DNA from: Rhodoferax sp. GW822-FHT02A01
Lineage (GTDB): Bacteria > Pseudomonadota > Gammaproteobacteria > Burkholderiales > Burkholderiaceae_C
Reading direction: 5' to 3'
Assembly: GCF_038784515.1 (NCBI RefSeq)
Contig: NZ_CP152376.1
Coordinates: 2,294,001 to 2,358,000 of the forward strand
DNA length: 64,000 nt
A program made the translations under genes and the position numbers. Positions 47,047-56,951 of the stretch are shown one piece after another. Under the pieces are notes generated by a model. It ran no database searches. It saw only the letters and a program-made list of their open reading frames with translations, and was not told the DNA's origin. The first letter of the stretch is position 1, and every line of letters starts with the position of its first letter.

Positions 47047-48339
47047 TTGTTCAATAACGATTTCAAACAGGCATTCTTCAATCAGATAGCACGATTGATC
47101 GCAGGGCCAGTGCTGCTCGTTGTGCTTCCGCTGTATCTGAGCCCGGAGGCGCAAGGGTACTGGTTTTCCATCATGGGGCTGGCTGCATTGACCCTGTTTG
47201 CCGACCTCGGCTTTTCCACGTTGATTTTGCAATTTGCTGCCCATGAATTTGCCCACCTTTCATTTGACGCGCAAAAGCGGTTTGTCGGAAGTGATGCACA
47301 GGTTAGGAAGATGGCGTCGCTGTTTGTGTTTGCCTTGAAATGGGGAGGCATGGCCGCCGTAACTGTATTTCCGGTCATTGCGCTGGTCGGATACGCTGTG
47401 TTGAACAAGGGTAATACGTCGCTTGGGTGGCAAGGTCCGTGGTTCTTGTATTGTCTTGCCTCTGTTCTAGTGTTTTTCAACAGCATTGCTCTGGCGTGCC
47501 TTGAAGGATGCAACGGCGTGGGAGTGATACAGAAAATCAGGTACCAGTCTGCACTGATCTCAACCGCCATTCTCATTGCCGGACTCATTGGTGGTTTGGA
47601 GCTTTATGCGCTGGCATTGGCCAGTCTGCTTTCGGGTATCTATGTGGTTGTGAGAATTATCCGACTCTTTGGTGATACCTTCAGGCAGATATGGATGTTG
47701 GGAAGGGGGGGGGCGTATCGTTGGGGTAAGGAGATATTTCCGCTTCTGTGGAAATACGCGGTTAGTTGGATCAGTGGCTATTTCATATTCCAGATGTTTA
47801 CGCCACTGGCCTTCTATGAGTATGGTCCCATTGAAGCGGGAAAAGTCGGCCTCAGTATTGCCATCTGGATGGCAATATTCGGCATAGCCAATACATGGAT
47901 GGTCATCATTACGCCAAAAATGAACATGCTGATGTCCGAGCGAAAATACGAAGAGCTAAATGCCTTATTCAACAGGAATCTGCTGCTTTCATTGCTGACA
48001 TATGTTGCCGGAACTTTGGTTTTCTTTGCTGCCGCATGGTTATTCCATCAAGAACTCGGATTTCTTCTCAATCGAATTGCCAGCGCAATTTCCCTTCTGA
48101 TCTTGGCATTGATATGGCTTATGCAGATCCCGATCAATTCCTACGCGCTCTATATGAGGGCACAAAAGATGGAGCCGATGATGTATATGTCATTCTTCGG
48201 CGGTGTCTATGTGGTGCTTGCGACACTGTTTGTTTCCCATCATTTTGCCTACGACTATTATTTTTCTGGTTTTCTTAGCGGCCAGTTATGGGGTTTACCT
48301 CTTGTGTACATGTTGTACGGAAAATACAGAAGAGTCTGA
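47047..48339 (+). CDS. Polysaccharide flippase (Wzx/MATE-like)
   Basis: The 430-residue protein has about twelve transmembrane segments and the oligosaccharide flippase pattern: an N-terminal NQIARLIAGPVLLVVLPLYLSPEAQGYWFS, then repeated helices ending LFVSHHFAYDYYFSGFLSGQLWGLPLVYML. It would move lipid-linked sugar units across the inner membrane. TTG at 47047 is preferred, as GGGGA stands six bases upstream and the membrane domain starts a few residues on; a GTG at 46903 is the alternative. It opens the polysaccharide locus. The 298 bases before it show no other gene. GC content is below that of flanking genes. Confidence 0.82.
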   Translation: MFNNDFKQAFFNQIARLIAGPVLLVVLPLYLSPEAQGYWFSIMGLAALTLFADLGFSTLILQFAAHEFAHLSFDAQKRFVGSDAQVRKMASLFVFALKWGGMAAVTVFPVIALVGYAVLNKGNTSLGWQGPWFLYCLASVLVFFNSIALACLEGCNGVGVIQKIRYQSALISTAILIAGLIGGLELYALALASLLSGIYVVVRIIRLFGDTFRQIWMLGRGGAYRWGKEIFPLLWKYAVSWISGYFIFQMFTPLAFYEYGPIEAGKVGLSIAIWMAIFGIANTWMVIITPKMNMLMSERKYEELNALFNRNLLLSLLTYVAGTLVFFAAAWLFHQELGFLLNRIASAISLLILALIWLMQIPINSYALYMRAQKMEPMMYMSFFGGVYVVLATLFVSHHFAYDYYFSGFLSGQLWGLPLVYMLYGKYRRV

Positions 48340-48360
48340 TTTACACTTGCCTGCATCAAA

Positions 48361-49326
48361 ATGTGTAAATTGTCCATTTGCATTCCAACCTTCAACCGGG
48401 CGACGGAGCTTGATAAGACAATTGAATCAATTGTGAGTCAAGATAGATTCATCCATTCAAATGATGTTGAAATAGTGGTGTCGGACAATTGTTCTGAGGA
48501 CTCCACGCGGGAAGTGGTTGAGCGCTACGTTTCAAAGTTCAAAAATAAGGTTTTCTACCGAAAAACTACAAGCAATATTTCGGATCGCAATTTCCAAGAG
48601 GCCTTGTCCATGGGGAGAGGGACGTTTCTCAAACTGAATAACGATACGCTCAGCCACAAGAGTAACTCGCTTGATTCGATGATTTCTGAAATCGATATGC
48701 ACGAAGCTAGGCGCCCGGTCATGTTTTTCTCCAATGGGCTTCTGGGCTGCATCGGTGTAGCTACTTTTCAGGACTTCGAATCGTTTGTTTCCAGAGTTTC
48801 CTACTGGAGTACCTGGATTGGTGGGTTTGGAATCTGGAAGTGTGATTTTGATAATCTAGATGATTTCAATAGAATGTCTTCGAAGCAGTTGCTACAAGTT
48901 GATGTGCTTCTGCGTATGGCCGCCAAAAAAGGGTATGCAGTAATAGATGATCGTCCACTATTTCGTTCGCTCATGACAGCTGCCAAAGGCGGGTACGATT
49001 TTCTCGGTGTGTTTATGGATAACTATTTGTCTATCCTGCAGGAGTATCGTGATCGGCAGATGCTGTCGGATGCAATTTTTTCTCTTGAAAAAAAGCGGCT
49101 ACTGCTGGAATTTATACTGCCTTGGCATGTCAAGTCAGTGCTCGGATACGGGTCTTTTTTTTCCTTCGCAGGCAAGGAGAAAAAATTCAGAAAACACTAT
49201 CCCGGGCACCATGCACTTTGGATGAAGTACTATCTGCGGTTCCCAATCCTGGTCCTCAAGTATGCAATCAAGCAGATGATGGACGGGATATCCCATTCCT
49301 CCGGTTCTGCTGGAAAAATGCACTGA
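48361..49326 (+). CDS. Glycosyltransferase family 2 protein, atypical composition
   Basis: The 321-residue protein has a GT2 N-terminus: LSICIPTFNRATELDKTIESIV, VVSDNCSEDST (nucleotide-sugar site) and later LKLNNDTL in place of a DxD motif. It is the most AT-rich gene of the window, with codons such as TTT and AAT used far more than by its neighbours, a sign of transfer into the genome. It probably adds one sugar of the O-antigen or capsule unit; donor and acceptor are unknown. It is 21 bases after the flippase. Confidence 0.82.
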   Translation: MCKLSICIPTFNRATELDKTIESIVSQDRFIHSNDVEIVVSDNCSEDSTREVVERYVSKFKNKVFYRKTTSNISDRNFQEALSMGRGTFLKLNNDTLSHKSNSLDSMISEIDMHEARRPVMFFSNGLLGCIGVATFQDFESFVSRVSYWSTWIGGFGIWKCDFDNLDDFNRMSSKQLLQVDVLLRMAAKKGYAVIDDRPLFRSLMTAAKGGYDFLGVFMDNYLSILQEYRDRQMLSDAIFSLEKKRLLLEFILPWHVKSVLGYGSFFSFAGKEKKFRKHYPGHHALWMKYYLRFPILVLKYAIKQMMDGISHSSGSAGKMH

Positions 49327-49327
49327 C

Positions 49328-49978
49328 GTGTTTACCCGACTCATTACCGCCGCCAGTCGTGAGCGCCCAATCGCGGCGTTGCGCTTTCTGCTGTACAAGA
49401 TAAGCGATCAGATTCGTGGCCGCGCGTTGGCTGCCATGATGGGTTGGAAGAAGTCCTATGTCGGTGCCGGTGCCAAGATTTACGGCTCACGGAGCATTCG
49501 CATCGGAGTAGGTGCCTATATTCATCGTCATGCCTGGATCGAAGCAGTGGGAAGCTTCGCAGGAGATACGTTCCAACCTTCCATTGTGATTGGGAAAGGC
49601 TTTTCGGCCTCTGACCAGCTGCATATCTCCGCCATCAACCGAATAGATATTGGTGACAATTGCCTGTTTGGACGTGGTGTTTATGTGGGCGACCACAACC
49701 ACGGCTCTTACCAAGGAGATCGCCAAAGCAGGCCTGAGGAACCACCCGTAGTCCGAAAGCTGGTTTCGCATGGTCCGGTCGTGATCGGCTCCAATGTATG
49801 GCTTGGCGACAATGTGGTGGTAATGGGGGCTGTGATTATTGGGGATGGCGCAGTAGTTGGGGCCAATTCCATGGTGGTGAAGGACATTCCCCCACGTACC
49901 TTGGCAGCTGGTGCGCCAGCCAAGGTACTGAAGTGCTTTGACGAGAGCAGTGGAAAGTGGGAACGTTTTGAAGAATAG
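49328..49978 (+). CDS. Left-handed beta-helix acyltransferase (hexapeptide family)
   Basis: The 216-residue protein has the hexapeptide repeats of O-acetyltransferases, with IGDNCLFGRGVYVGDHNHGSY near residue 111 (His in DHNH as likely catalytic) and VVIGSNVWLGDNVVVMGAVIIGDGAVVGANSMVVKDIPPRTLAAGAPAK near the end. It starts with GTG one base after the glycosyltransferase stop. It probably acetylates a sugar of the polysaccharide unit. Confidence 0.88.
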   Translation: MFTRLITAASRERPIAALRFLLYKISDQIRGRALAAMMGWKKSYVGAGAKIYGSRSIRIGVGAYIHRHAWIEAVGSFAGDTFQPSIVIGKGFSASDQLHISAINRIDIGDNCLFGRGVYVGDHNHGSYQGDRQSRPEEPPVVRKLVSHGPVVIGSNVWLGDNVVVMGAVIIGDGAVVGANSMVVKDIPPRTLAAGAPAKVLKCFDESSGKWERFEE

Positions 49979-49985
49979 TGCCAGT

Positions 49986-51125
49986 ATGGCCAAACTAGTA
50001 GCCATTTATTTCCCACAGTTTCATGGCATTCCTGAAAATGATGCGTGGTGGGGTAAAGGATTCACAGATTGGGAGAATGTGAAATCCGGTCAGCCGCAAT
50101 ATCCGGGACATTGCCAGCCACGCATACCTCTTGATAAGAATTATTATGATCAATCCCAGTTGAAGACCTTGCAGTGGCAGGTGGCCCTGGCCAGGCAATA
50201 TGGCGTTCATGGGTTTTGCCACTACCACTACTGGTTTGATGGCAAGCAATTGCTGGAAACTCCAACCAATCTTATGCTGGATCATCCGGAAATTGATTTT
50301 CCGTTCTGTCTTTCGTGGGCCAACGAAACATGGTCCAGAAGGTGGGATGGTCGGGATCATCACATATTGATGCAACAGACGCATCCACCTTCAAAGGACA
50401 GTTGGAAGAAGCACTACGATTATTTGATCAGGGCGTGGAAGGATCCGCGTGCCATCAAGATTGCAGGCAAGCCTGTATTTGTCATCTACCGGCCACAAAA
50501 CATAGAGAGAATTGACCAGATGCTCGCCTTTTGGCGAGACTTGGCCATGCAGGATGGTTTGCCGGGGCTGTATTTCATATTTCAAAAGCAGTATGAATTG
50601 CCGGGCGGACAACATTTGAGTGGTTTTGACGGTGTGTTCCAGTTTCAACCGTTCGAGGCTATCAATTCGCCCGCATATGATGCAGCTTCCAGGCGCCGCT
50701 CGTATTGGCTGCAAATTTTGCGCGCGCTGCCCGAGCGCCATCAGGATCGGCTGCGGGGATTGAGGGCCAAGCTGGTGAACGAGCTCACGTTCCATTCCTA
50801 TGAGGCTGCCTGGGAAAAGGCAGTCGCGGTGCGGCCGCATGATGGGCTGCATACTTATCCCGGCGCATTTGTGGATTGGGACAATGCATCCCGTTACAAG
50901 AAAAGGGCTACCATTTTTCGCGGGGCATCCCCCGAGTTGTTCAAAAAGTGGTTCGCACGGTTGGTGGCCGGAATGCCGCAGAGGCAGCTTCCAGAGGACT
51001 TTATCTTCCTGAATGCATGGAACGAATGGAGTGAGGGGGCTTATCTGGAGCCGGACGAGAAGTATGGTTACCAGTATCTGGAGGCACTCAAGAGCGTTCT
51101 GGATGGAGCCACGAAAGCTTCGTGA
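49986..51125 (+). CDS. WbsX-family glycosyltransferase/GH99-like protein
   Basis: The 379-residue protein has the WbsX pattern: LVAIYFPQFHGIPENDAWWGKGFTDW, GFCHYHYWFDGKQLLE and FLNAWNEWSEGAYLEPDEKYGYQYL near the end. Members occur in O-antigen and capsule loci; the fold resembles glycoside hydrolase family 99, so a lyase, hydrolase or transferase role is possible. ATG at 49986 was chosen over a TTG at 49938 that lies inside the acyltransferase gene. Confidence 0.85.
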   Translation: MAKLVAIYFPQFHGIPENDAWWGKGFTDWENVKSGQPQYPGHCQPRIPLDKNYYDQSQLKTLQWQVALARQYGVHGFCHYHYWFDGKQLLETPTNLMLDHPEIDFPFCLSWANETWSRRWDGRDHHILMQQTHPPSKDSWKKHYDYLIRAWKDPRAIKIAGKPVFVIYRPQNIERIDQMLAFWRDLAMQDGLPGLYFIFQKQYELPGGQHLSGFDGVFQFQPFEAINSPAYDAASRRRSYWLQILRALPERHQDRLRGLRAKLVNELTFHSYEAAWEKAVAVRPHDGLHTYPGAFVDWDNASRYKKRATIFRGASPELFKKWFARLVAGMPQRQLPEDFIFLNAWNEWSEGAYLEPDEKYGYQYLEALKSVLDGATKAS

Positions 51126-51171
51126 ATCGAGCCATGAGCGCTATGAACGTTGGAAATCCGGAACAGCAAAT

Positions 51172-51771
51172 ATGACTCCCGCCGAAAACAGGTTCGAAGA
51201 CTACTTTGCCCATCTCAAGCAAATCAGCTTGCTGGGGCGTTTGTACAAGCGGTACTGGGCATCCCCCATACTGTTTTGGGCTGCCCGGCGTTTCGGCAAA
51301 CGCATAGGGGAGGTAGGCTCCGGTACGGGAAGCGGAATTTTGGGTTCTTTTCCAGGTCGTGTGACAGGTCTGGAAATCAACCCGCACGCAGTTGCGTATT
51401 GCCGTGAAAAGGGTCTGGATGCAAAGCTCATCGGTGCGGACGGTGTGCTGCCGGTTGCCGACCACTCGTTTGATGTTTGTGTACTGGACAATGTGCTGGA
51501 GCACATTGAGAATCCGCGAGCCGCGTTGGACGAATGCCTTCGGGTTACCACCGGGAGCGGTGGACTGGTCATTTCAGTGCCAGGGTTGCGTGGCTTTGCA
51601 TCAGACAGCGATCATAAGACGTTCTATTCTGAAAGGGAGCTGCAACATTTGCACCCGGAGTGGGAATGCTTGCGGATGTTCTCCACACCGTTCCTTTTTG
51701 GAAGCCGATATCTGTCTGCTACTGTTCGCCAATATTGTCTGGTAGCAATCTACAAGAAAAAGGACCGGTGA
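51172..51771 (+). CDS. Class I SAM-dependent methyltransferase
   Basis: The 199-residue protein has the SAM-binding motif EVGSGTGSG (47-55), a GLEINPHAVAYCR acidic loop and the VLDNVLEHIENPRAALDECLRV methyltransferase motif. It probably methylates a sugar of the polysaccharide or its precursor. ATG at 51172 follows GGAAC; upstream frame overlaps the WbsX gene. Its stop overlaps the next gene in GTGA. Confidence 0.83.
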   Translation: MTPAENRFEDYFAHLKQISLLGRLYKRYWASPILFWAARRFGKRIGEVGSGTGSGILGSFPGRVTGLEINPHAVAYCREKGLDAKLIGADGVLPVADHSFDVCVLDNVLEHIENPRAALDECLRVTTGSGGLVISVPGLRGFASDSDHKTFYSERELQHLHPEWECLRMFSTPFLFGSRYLSATVRQYCLVAIYKKKDR

Positions 51772-52559
51772 ATACCTTGTCAGCGCCGATACCCGAAGTA
51801 TCCATTTCCATAGTCAGCCATCAGCAGGCAGGGATGATCGGCGCCTTGCTGAAGGACATGGAGCACTTCTGTAAGAGTTGCCCGCTCGAGGTGATACTTA
51901 CCATCAACACACCTGAGACCTTGCTATTTGAAGAGGCGGACTTCTCCTTTCCGCTGGTAGTGAAGGTCAATCCCGTACAGCAAGGATTTTCAACCAACCA
52001 CAATCAAGCATTTGCCCTGTCCCGCGGCTCGTTTTTCTGCGTCATGAATCCAGACATAAGGCTGATGGTCGACCCATTTCCAGAGCTGCGAGCATGTCTT
52101 GCCGATCCTCTGGTTGGCGTGGTAGCGCCGTTGGTTCAAGGCCCTGACGGTTGCATAGAAGACAGCGCCCGCAGGTTTCCTACGCCTCTGAGGATTCTTC
52201 GTCGGGTGCTTGGCTGGCGCAAGGATCTGGATTACCCGGTCCGAGGGCGGACCATCTTCCCCGATTGGGTGGGTGGCATGGCGTTGCTCTTTCCGCGAGC
52301 GGTCTTTGCCAAGCTGGGCGGTTTCGATTCGCGCTACTTCCTGTATTACGAGGATGTGGATATTTGTGCCCGTGTACGGCTCTTGGGACATCAGGTATTG
52401 CAGTGCCCGCAGGTGCAAGTCATTCATGATGCGCAGCGCCATAGCCACCGCAGCTTCAGGTACCTGCGTTGGCATCTCAGGAGCATGGTTCGCTTCTTTC
52501 TTTCTCCGGTTTACTGGCGCGTACGATGGTTCAAGTTTTCCAATTCCCAGGCGCGCTGA
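51768..52559 (+). CDS. Glycosyltransferase family 2 protein (rhamnosyltransferase-like)
   Basis: The 263-residue protein has a GT2 fold: ISIVSHQQAGMIGALLKDM, NHNQAFALSRGSFFCVMNPDIRL (NPD in place of DxD) and GGMALLFPRAVFAKLGGFDSRYFLYYEDVDICARVR, the YEDVDxxxR motif of rhamnosyltransferase-like enzymes. The GTG start at 51768 overlaps the methyltransferase stop and follows AAGGA. It probably adds rhamnose or a similar sugar to the unit; the donor is inferred from the family. Confidence 0.85.
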   Translation: MNTLSAPIPEVSISIVSHQQAGMIGALLKDMEHFCKSCPLEVILTINTPETLLFEEADFSFPLVVKVNPVQQGFSTNHNQAFALSRGSFFCVMNPDIRLMVDPFPELRACLADPLVGVVAPLVQGPDGCIEDSARRFPTPLRILRRVLGWRKDLDYPVRGRTIFPDWVGGMALLFPRAVFAKLGGFDSRYFLYYEDVDICARVRLLGHQVLQCPQVQVIHDAQRHSHRSFRYLRWHLRSMVRFFLSPVYWRVRWFKFSNSQAR

Positions 52560-52587
52560 TGTGGTGTCATAAGGAGGGGCAGTGTCC

Positions 52588-53535
52588 ATGAGGGTCTTGG
52601 TCACTGGCGCCGGCGGGTTTGTTGGCCGAGAACTGTGCGCTGAACTGATGCGGCGACGGTACGAAGTTCGGGCTGCCCTGCGTACGCGATCCGACCAAGC
52701 CATTGGCAATGTGCAGGTGCCGGTAGGGGGGCTGGATGCGGCAACTGATTGGTCTGCTGCCTTGAGGGAAGTGGATGTCGTGGTCCATCTGGCTGCCAGG
52801 GTGCACGTCATGAATGAGACGGATGCGAATCCGATCGAAAAGTTCCGGCAGATCAATGTGGACGGAACGCTCCATTTAGCCCGCAGTGCTGCCCGTGCCG
52901 GGGTCAAGAGACTGGTGTACATCAGCACTGTCAAGGTCAATGGCGAAGCCACTTCCCCGAACAAACCCTACACGGAGGCGGATGCGATTGCCCCGCAGGA
53001 TCCGTACGCTGTGTCCAAGGCTGAAGCGGAGTGCGGGCTCAAGCTGATCGCCCAGAGCACACCGCTGGAGGTAGTCATCATCCGCCCGCCACTGGTCTAC
53101 GGCCCTGGCGTTAAGGCCAACTTTGCTGCCTTGATGCGGGCTGTTGCCAGACGTTGGCCGCTGCCTTTGGCTTCGGTACACAACCGCAGAAGCATGGTTT
53201 CCCTTGGCAATCTGGTGGACTTCATCGTCACCTGTATCAACCATCCCCAGGCGGCAAATGAGATTTTCTTGGTGAGCGATGGCGACGACCAATCCACTCC
53301 CGACCTTATCCGAGGCCTGGCCCGCGCTCAAGGTGTTCAGCCCAGAGTCTTTCCGTTTCCCCTTTCGATTTTGCAGGCCATCGCTGCCCTTGCAGGAAAA
53401 CGCATGGCGGTGGAGCGCTTGTGCGGCAACTTGCAGGTAGACATTTCCAAGGCCAGAAATGTGTTGCAGTGGACGCCCCCAGTTTCGGTGGAGGAAGGAT
53501 TGCGCCGCGCGGCAGGGGATACTTCACACCTATGA
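52588..53535 (+). CDS. NAD-dependent epimerase/4-reductase (WbpV/WreQ-like)
   Basis: The 315-residue extended SDR has GAGGFVG near residue 8, the active-site region STVKVNGEATSPNKPYTEADAIAPQDPYAVSKAEAE (Tyr and Lys of YAVSK near 136-140) and a C-terminal substrate domain. Directly followed by a PglC-type initiating transferase and a WbpM-type dehydratase, it fits the triad in which a 4-ketosugar is reduced to UDP-QuiNAc or UDP-FucNAc. An ordinary C4-epimerase is the alternative. ATG at 52588 has AAGGAGG upstream. It overlaps the next gene (ATGA). Confidence 0.85.
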   Translation: MRVLVTGAGGFVGRELCAELMRRRYEVRAALRTRSDQAIGNVQVPVGGLDAATDWSAALREVDVVVHLAARVHVMNETDANPIEKFRQINVDGTLHLARSAARAGVKRLVYISTVKVNGEATSPNKPYTEADAIAPQDPYAVSKAEAECGLKLIAQSTPLEVVIIRPPLVYGPGVKANFAALMRAVARRWPLPLASVHNRRSMVSLGNLVDFIVTCINHPQAANEIFLVSDGDDQSTPDLIRGLARAQGVQPRVFPFPLSILQAIAALAGKRMAVERLCGNLQVDISKARNVLQWTPPVSVEEGLRRAAGDTSHL

Positions 53536-54092
53536 AGCGTCTGTTTGATGTCTGTCTGGCATGCGTTGCCGGCGTTGTGCTTTTGATTCCGTTCCTGCTT
53601 GTCGCAGCTGCCGTTCGCCTGACTTCCAAAGGTCCGGTGCTGTACTGGTCAGATCGGGTGGGGCGCGACAATACCATTTTTCGCATGCCCAAGTTCCGCA
53701 GCATGCGGGTAGGCACACCTGCCGTGGCCACGCACTTGTTGGCCGACCCGGCAACCTACCTCACACCCATTGGCGGGTTCCTGCGCAAAAGCAGCCTGGA
53801 TGAGTTGCCACAGCTTTGGAATATCCTCAAAGGCGATATGAGTTTTGTCGGTCCACGCCCAGCACTGTTCAACCAGCACGATTTGATTGCCCTGCGTACC
53901 GCACAAGGCGTGCATCGCCTTGTTCCGGGTCTTACCGGTTGGGCCCAGGTCAACGGACGGGACGAGATTCCCATTCCTCAAAAAGTGGCGTTTGACCGGG
54001 AGTACCTGGACCGAAGATCGCTCTGGTTTGACCTCCGCATATTGATGCTGACGGCGGTCAAGGTTCTCAAACGTGACAATGTGACGCACTGA
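53532..54092 (+). CDS. Initiating sugar-phosphate transferase, PglC-like
   Basis: The 186-residue protein has one N-terminal hydrophobic segment ([27 protein letters not shown]) and the monotopic phosphoglycosyl transferase motifs: KRLFD, KFRSMR, the catalytic-type region [27 protein letters not shown] and the ending [10 protein letters not shown]. This small type (PglC, WreU) transfers a sugar-1-phosphate to undecaprenyl phosphate at the inner membrane and starts each repeat unit. The ATG overlaps the epimerase stop, and the dehydratase gene starts right after its stop. Confidence 0.9.
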   Translation: MKRLFDVCLACVAGVVLLIPFLLVAAAVRLTSKGPVLYWSDRVGRDNTIFRMPKFRSMRVGTPAVATHLLADPATYLTPIGGFLRKSSLDELPQLWNILKGDMSFVGPRPALFNQHDLIALRTAQGVHRLVPGLTGWAQVNGRDEIPIPQKVAFDREYLDRRSLWFDLRILMLTAVKVLKRDNVTH

Positions 54093-55967
54093 ATGGTCTT
54101 ACGCATAACCCAACGGATATTGACCTGGCCGCGCCGCATCAAGCAACTCACGGTAGTGATGTTGGACGTGGCGCTGGCCTTGCTCGCCACTTGGCTGGCT
54201 TTCGGCTTGCGCCTGGATGTCTGGGGATTGCCGGTGGGCGCGCAATGGCGTGTGTACCTGCTGGCCCCCTTGCTGGCCATTCCCATCTTTGTGCGCTTCG
54301 GCCTGTACCGGGCGATATTCCGCTATACCGGTCAGGCAGCCTTGAATGCCACCGCCAAGGCGGTGGTGCTGTACTCCGTGGCGCTCACCGCCGTCCTGCT
54401 GAGCCAGCGCTGGCTGGGGGTTCCTCGCACATTGGGTGTCCTGCAGCCGATCATCTTTCTGATACTGGTCGGTCTGAGCCGTGCCATGGCCCGCTTCTGG
54501 CTCGCAGGTCTGCCCCTGCTGGGCTCGGGCCATGCGAGCAGCCGTTTGCTGATTTATGGCGCGGGCAATGCAGGTGCGCAAACCGCGTCGGCGCTGCAGT
54601 TGTCCGGACAATTCAAGCTGATCGGTTTTGTGGACGACAACGCCTCCATGGTGGGCCGCATCATCAACGGAACACCGATCTTCAGTGCGGAGCAGATTCC
54701 AGATTTGGTGTCCCGCCACAAAGTCACCGACATCTTTCTGGCAATGCCGAACGCCACGCGAGAACGCCGCAACAAGATCATCCGTTCCCTGGAAAGTCTG
54801 CCGGTCCACGTGCGCTCGTTGCCCAGCATGTCGGACCTGACCTCCGGAAAGGTAACCGTACAGGACTTTCGTGAACTGGATATCGAAGACCTCCTGGGGC
54901 GCGAACCGGTGCCGCCGCGTACCGATCTGCTGGAGCGAGATCTGACCGGCCAGGTGGTGTTGGTAAGTGGCGCCGGTGGCAGCATCGGCAGCGAGCTGAC
55001 ACGCCAGATCGTCCTGCAACGGCCGCGCCAATTGCTGCTCTTGGATCACAACGAGTTTGGCCTGTATTCCATCCACCAGGAGTTGCTGGCCCTGTGTGCG
55101 CACGCGGCGCCGCAGGTCGAACTTATTCCACTGCTGGCCAGCATTGCCAATCCCGAGCGCCTGCAAGCCATATTCGATCGCTACCAGCCGGTGACGGTTT
55201 ACCACGCGGCCGCCTACAAGCACGTGCCCATGGTGGAAGACAACCCTGGAGAGGGTGTACGCAACAATGTCTTTGGCACCTTGAACATGGCGCGCGCTGC
55301 CGTGGCTGCCAGGGTACATCGCTTTGTGCTGATCAGCACCGACAAGGCGGTGCGCCCTACCAACGTCATGGGCGCCACCAAGCGCATGGCCGAGCTGGTG
55401 CTGCAGGCTTTTGCGCAGGCGCATCCGCAAACGCTGTTTTCCATGGTGCGTTTCGGCAATGTCCTGGGGTCCAGTGGCAGCGTGGTTCCTCTGTTCCGCA
55501 AACAATTGGCCGAGGGTGGGCCGCTGACCGTGACGCATCCGGAAGTCACACGGTATTTCATGACCATCCCGGAGGCGGCGCAACTGGTTTTGCAGGCGGG
55601 TGCCATGGGGCAGGGCGGCGATGTGTTTGTGCTGGACATGGGGCAACCCATCAAGATCATGGATCTGGCGCGGCGCATGTTGCATCTCTCGGGCTTGAGC
55701 GAGCGCAGTGCCGCCAATCCGAACGGCGACATAGCCATTTCAGTCATCGGCCTGCGTCCCGGCGAAAAGCTGTACGAGGAGTTGCTGATCGGGGACAACC
55801 CCGAGCCTACCGAGCACCCGCGCATCATGAAGGCGCGTGAGCCGCATCTTTCTTGGCAGGAGCTGCAGGAGGTGCTCTACACGCTGCAGGCGGCGGCCGA
55901 CGTCAACGACGCGCCAGCGATCAAGGCCGTGTTCCTGCAGCATGTGCAGGGTTACCAGACAAGTTAG
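54093..55967 (+). CDS. Membrane nucleotide-sugar 4,6-dehydratase (WbpM/PglF-like)
   Basis: The 624-residue protein has four N-terminal transmembrane segments (within residues 18-140), a first Rossmann region (IYGAGNAGAQTA near 154) and a catalytic SDR domain (VVLVSGAGGSIGSEL near 284; TDKAVRPTNVMGATKRMAEL near 416-435 with the Met/Lys of WbpM-type enzymes). It would convert UDP-GlcNAc to its 4-keto-6-deoxy form at the membrane. With the two upstream genes it completes a pathway to UDP-QuiNAc or a relative. It ends the polysaccharide locus. Confidence 0.92.
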   Translation: MVLRITQRILTWPRRIKQLTVVMLDVALALLATWLAFGLRLDVWGLPVGAQWRVYLLAPLLAIPIFVRFGLYRAIFRYTGQAALNATAKAVVLYSVALTAVLLSQRWLGVPRTLGVLQPIIFLILVGLSRAMARFWLAGLPLLGSGHASSRLLIYGAGNAGAQTASALQLSGQFKLIGFVDDNASMVGRIINGTPIFSAEQIPDLVSRHKVTDIFLAMPNATRERRNKIIRSLESLPVHVRSLPSMSDLTSGKVTVQDFRELDIEDLLGREPVPPRTDLLERDLTGQVVLVSGAGGSIGSELTRQIVLQRPRQLLLLDHNEFGLYSIHQELLALCAHAAPQVELIPLLASIANPERLQAIFDRYQPVTVYHAAAYKHVPMVEDNPGEGVRNNVFGTLNMARAAVAARVHRFVLISTDKAVRPTNVMGATKRMAELVLQAFAQAHPQTLFSMVRFGNVLGSSGSVVPLFRKQLAEGGPLTVTHPEVTRYFMTIPEAAQLVLQAGAMGQGGDVFVLDMGQPIKIMDLARRMLHLSGLSERSAANPNGDIAISVIGLRPGEKLYEELLIGDNPEPTEHPRIMKAREPHLSWQELQEVLYTLQAAADVNDAPAIKAVFLQHVQGYQTS

Positions 55968-56018
55968 GCCTGCGCGCGGCACCAGAGCCGGGCAGGATGC
56001 TGATCAGGCACAATTTGA

Positions 56019-56945
<927 letters not shown>

Positions 56946-56951
56946 GCCCGC

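Noticed and set aside
49938..49985. TTG start for the WbsX gene inside the acyltransferase gene
   Set aside because: The family pattern begins at the ATG at 49986; the 16 added residues have no support.
54099..55685. A 528-residue minus-strand frame
   Set aside because: It is the shadow of the WbpM-type dehydratase, whose membrane and catalytic motifs are unmistakable.
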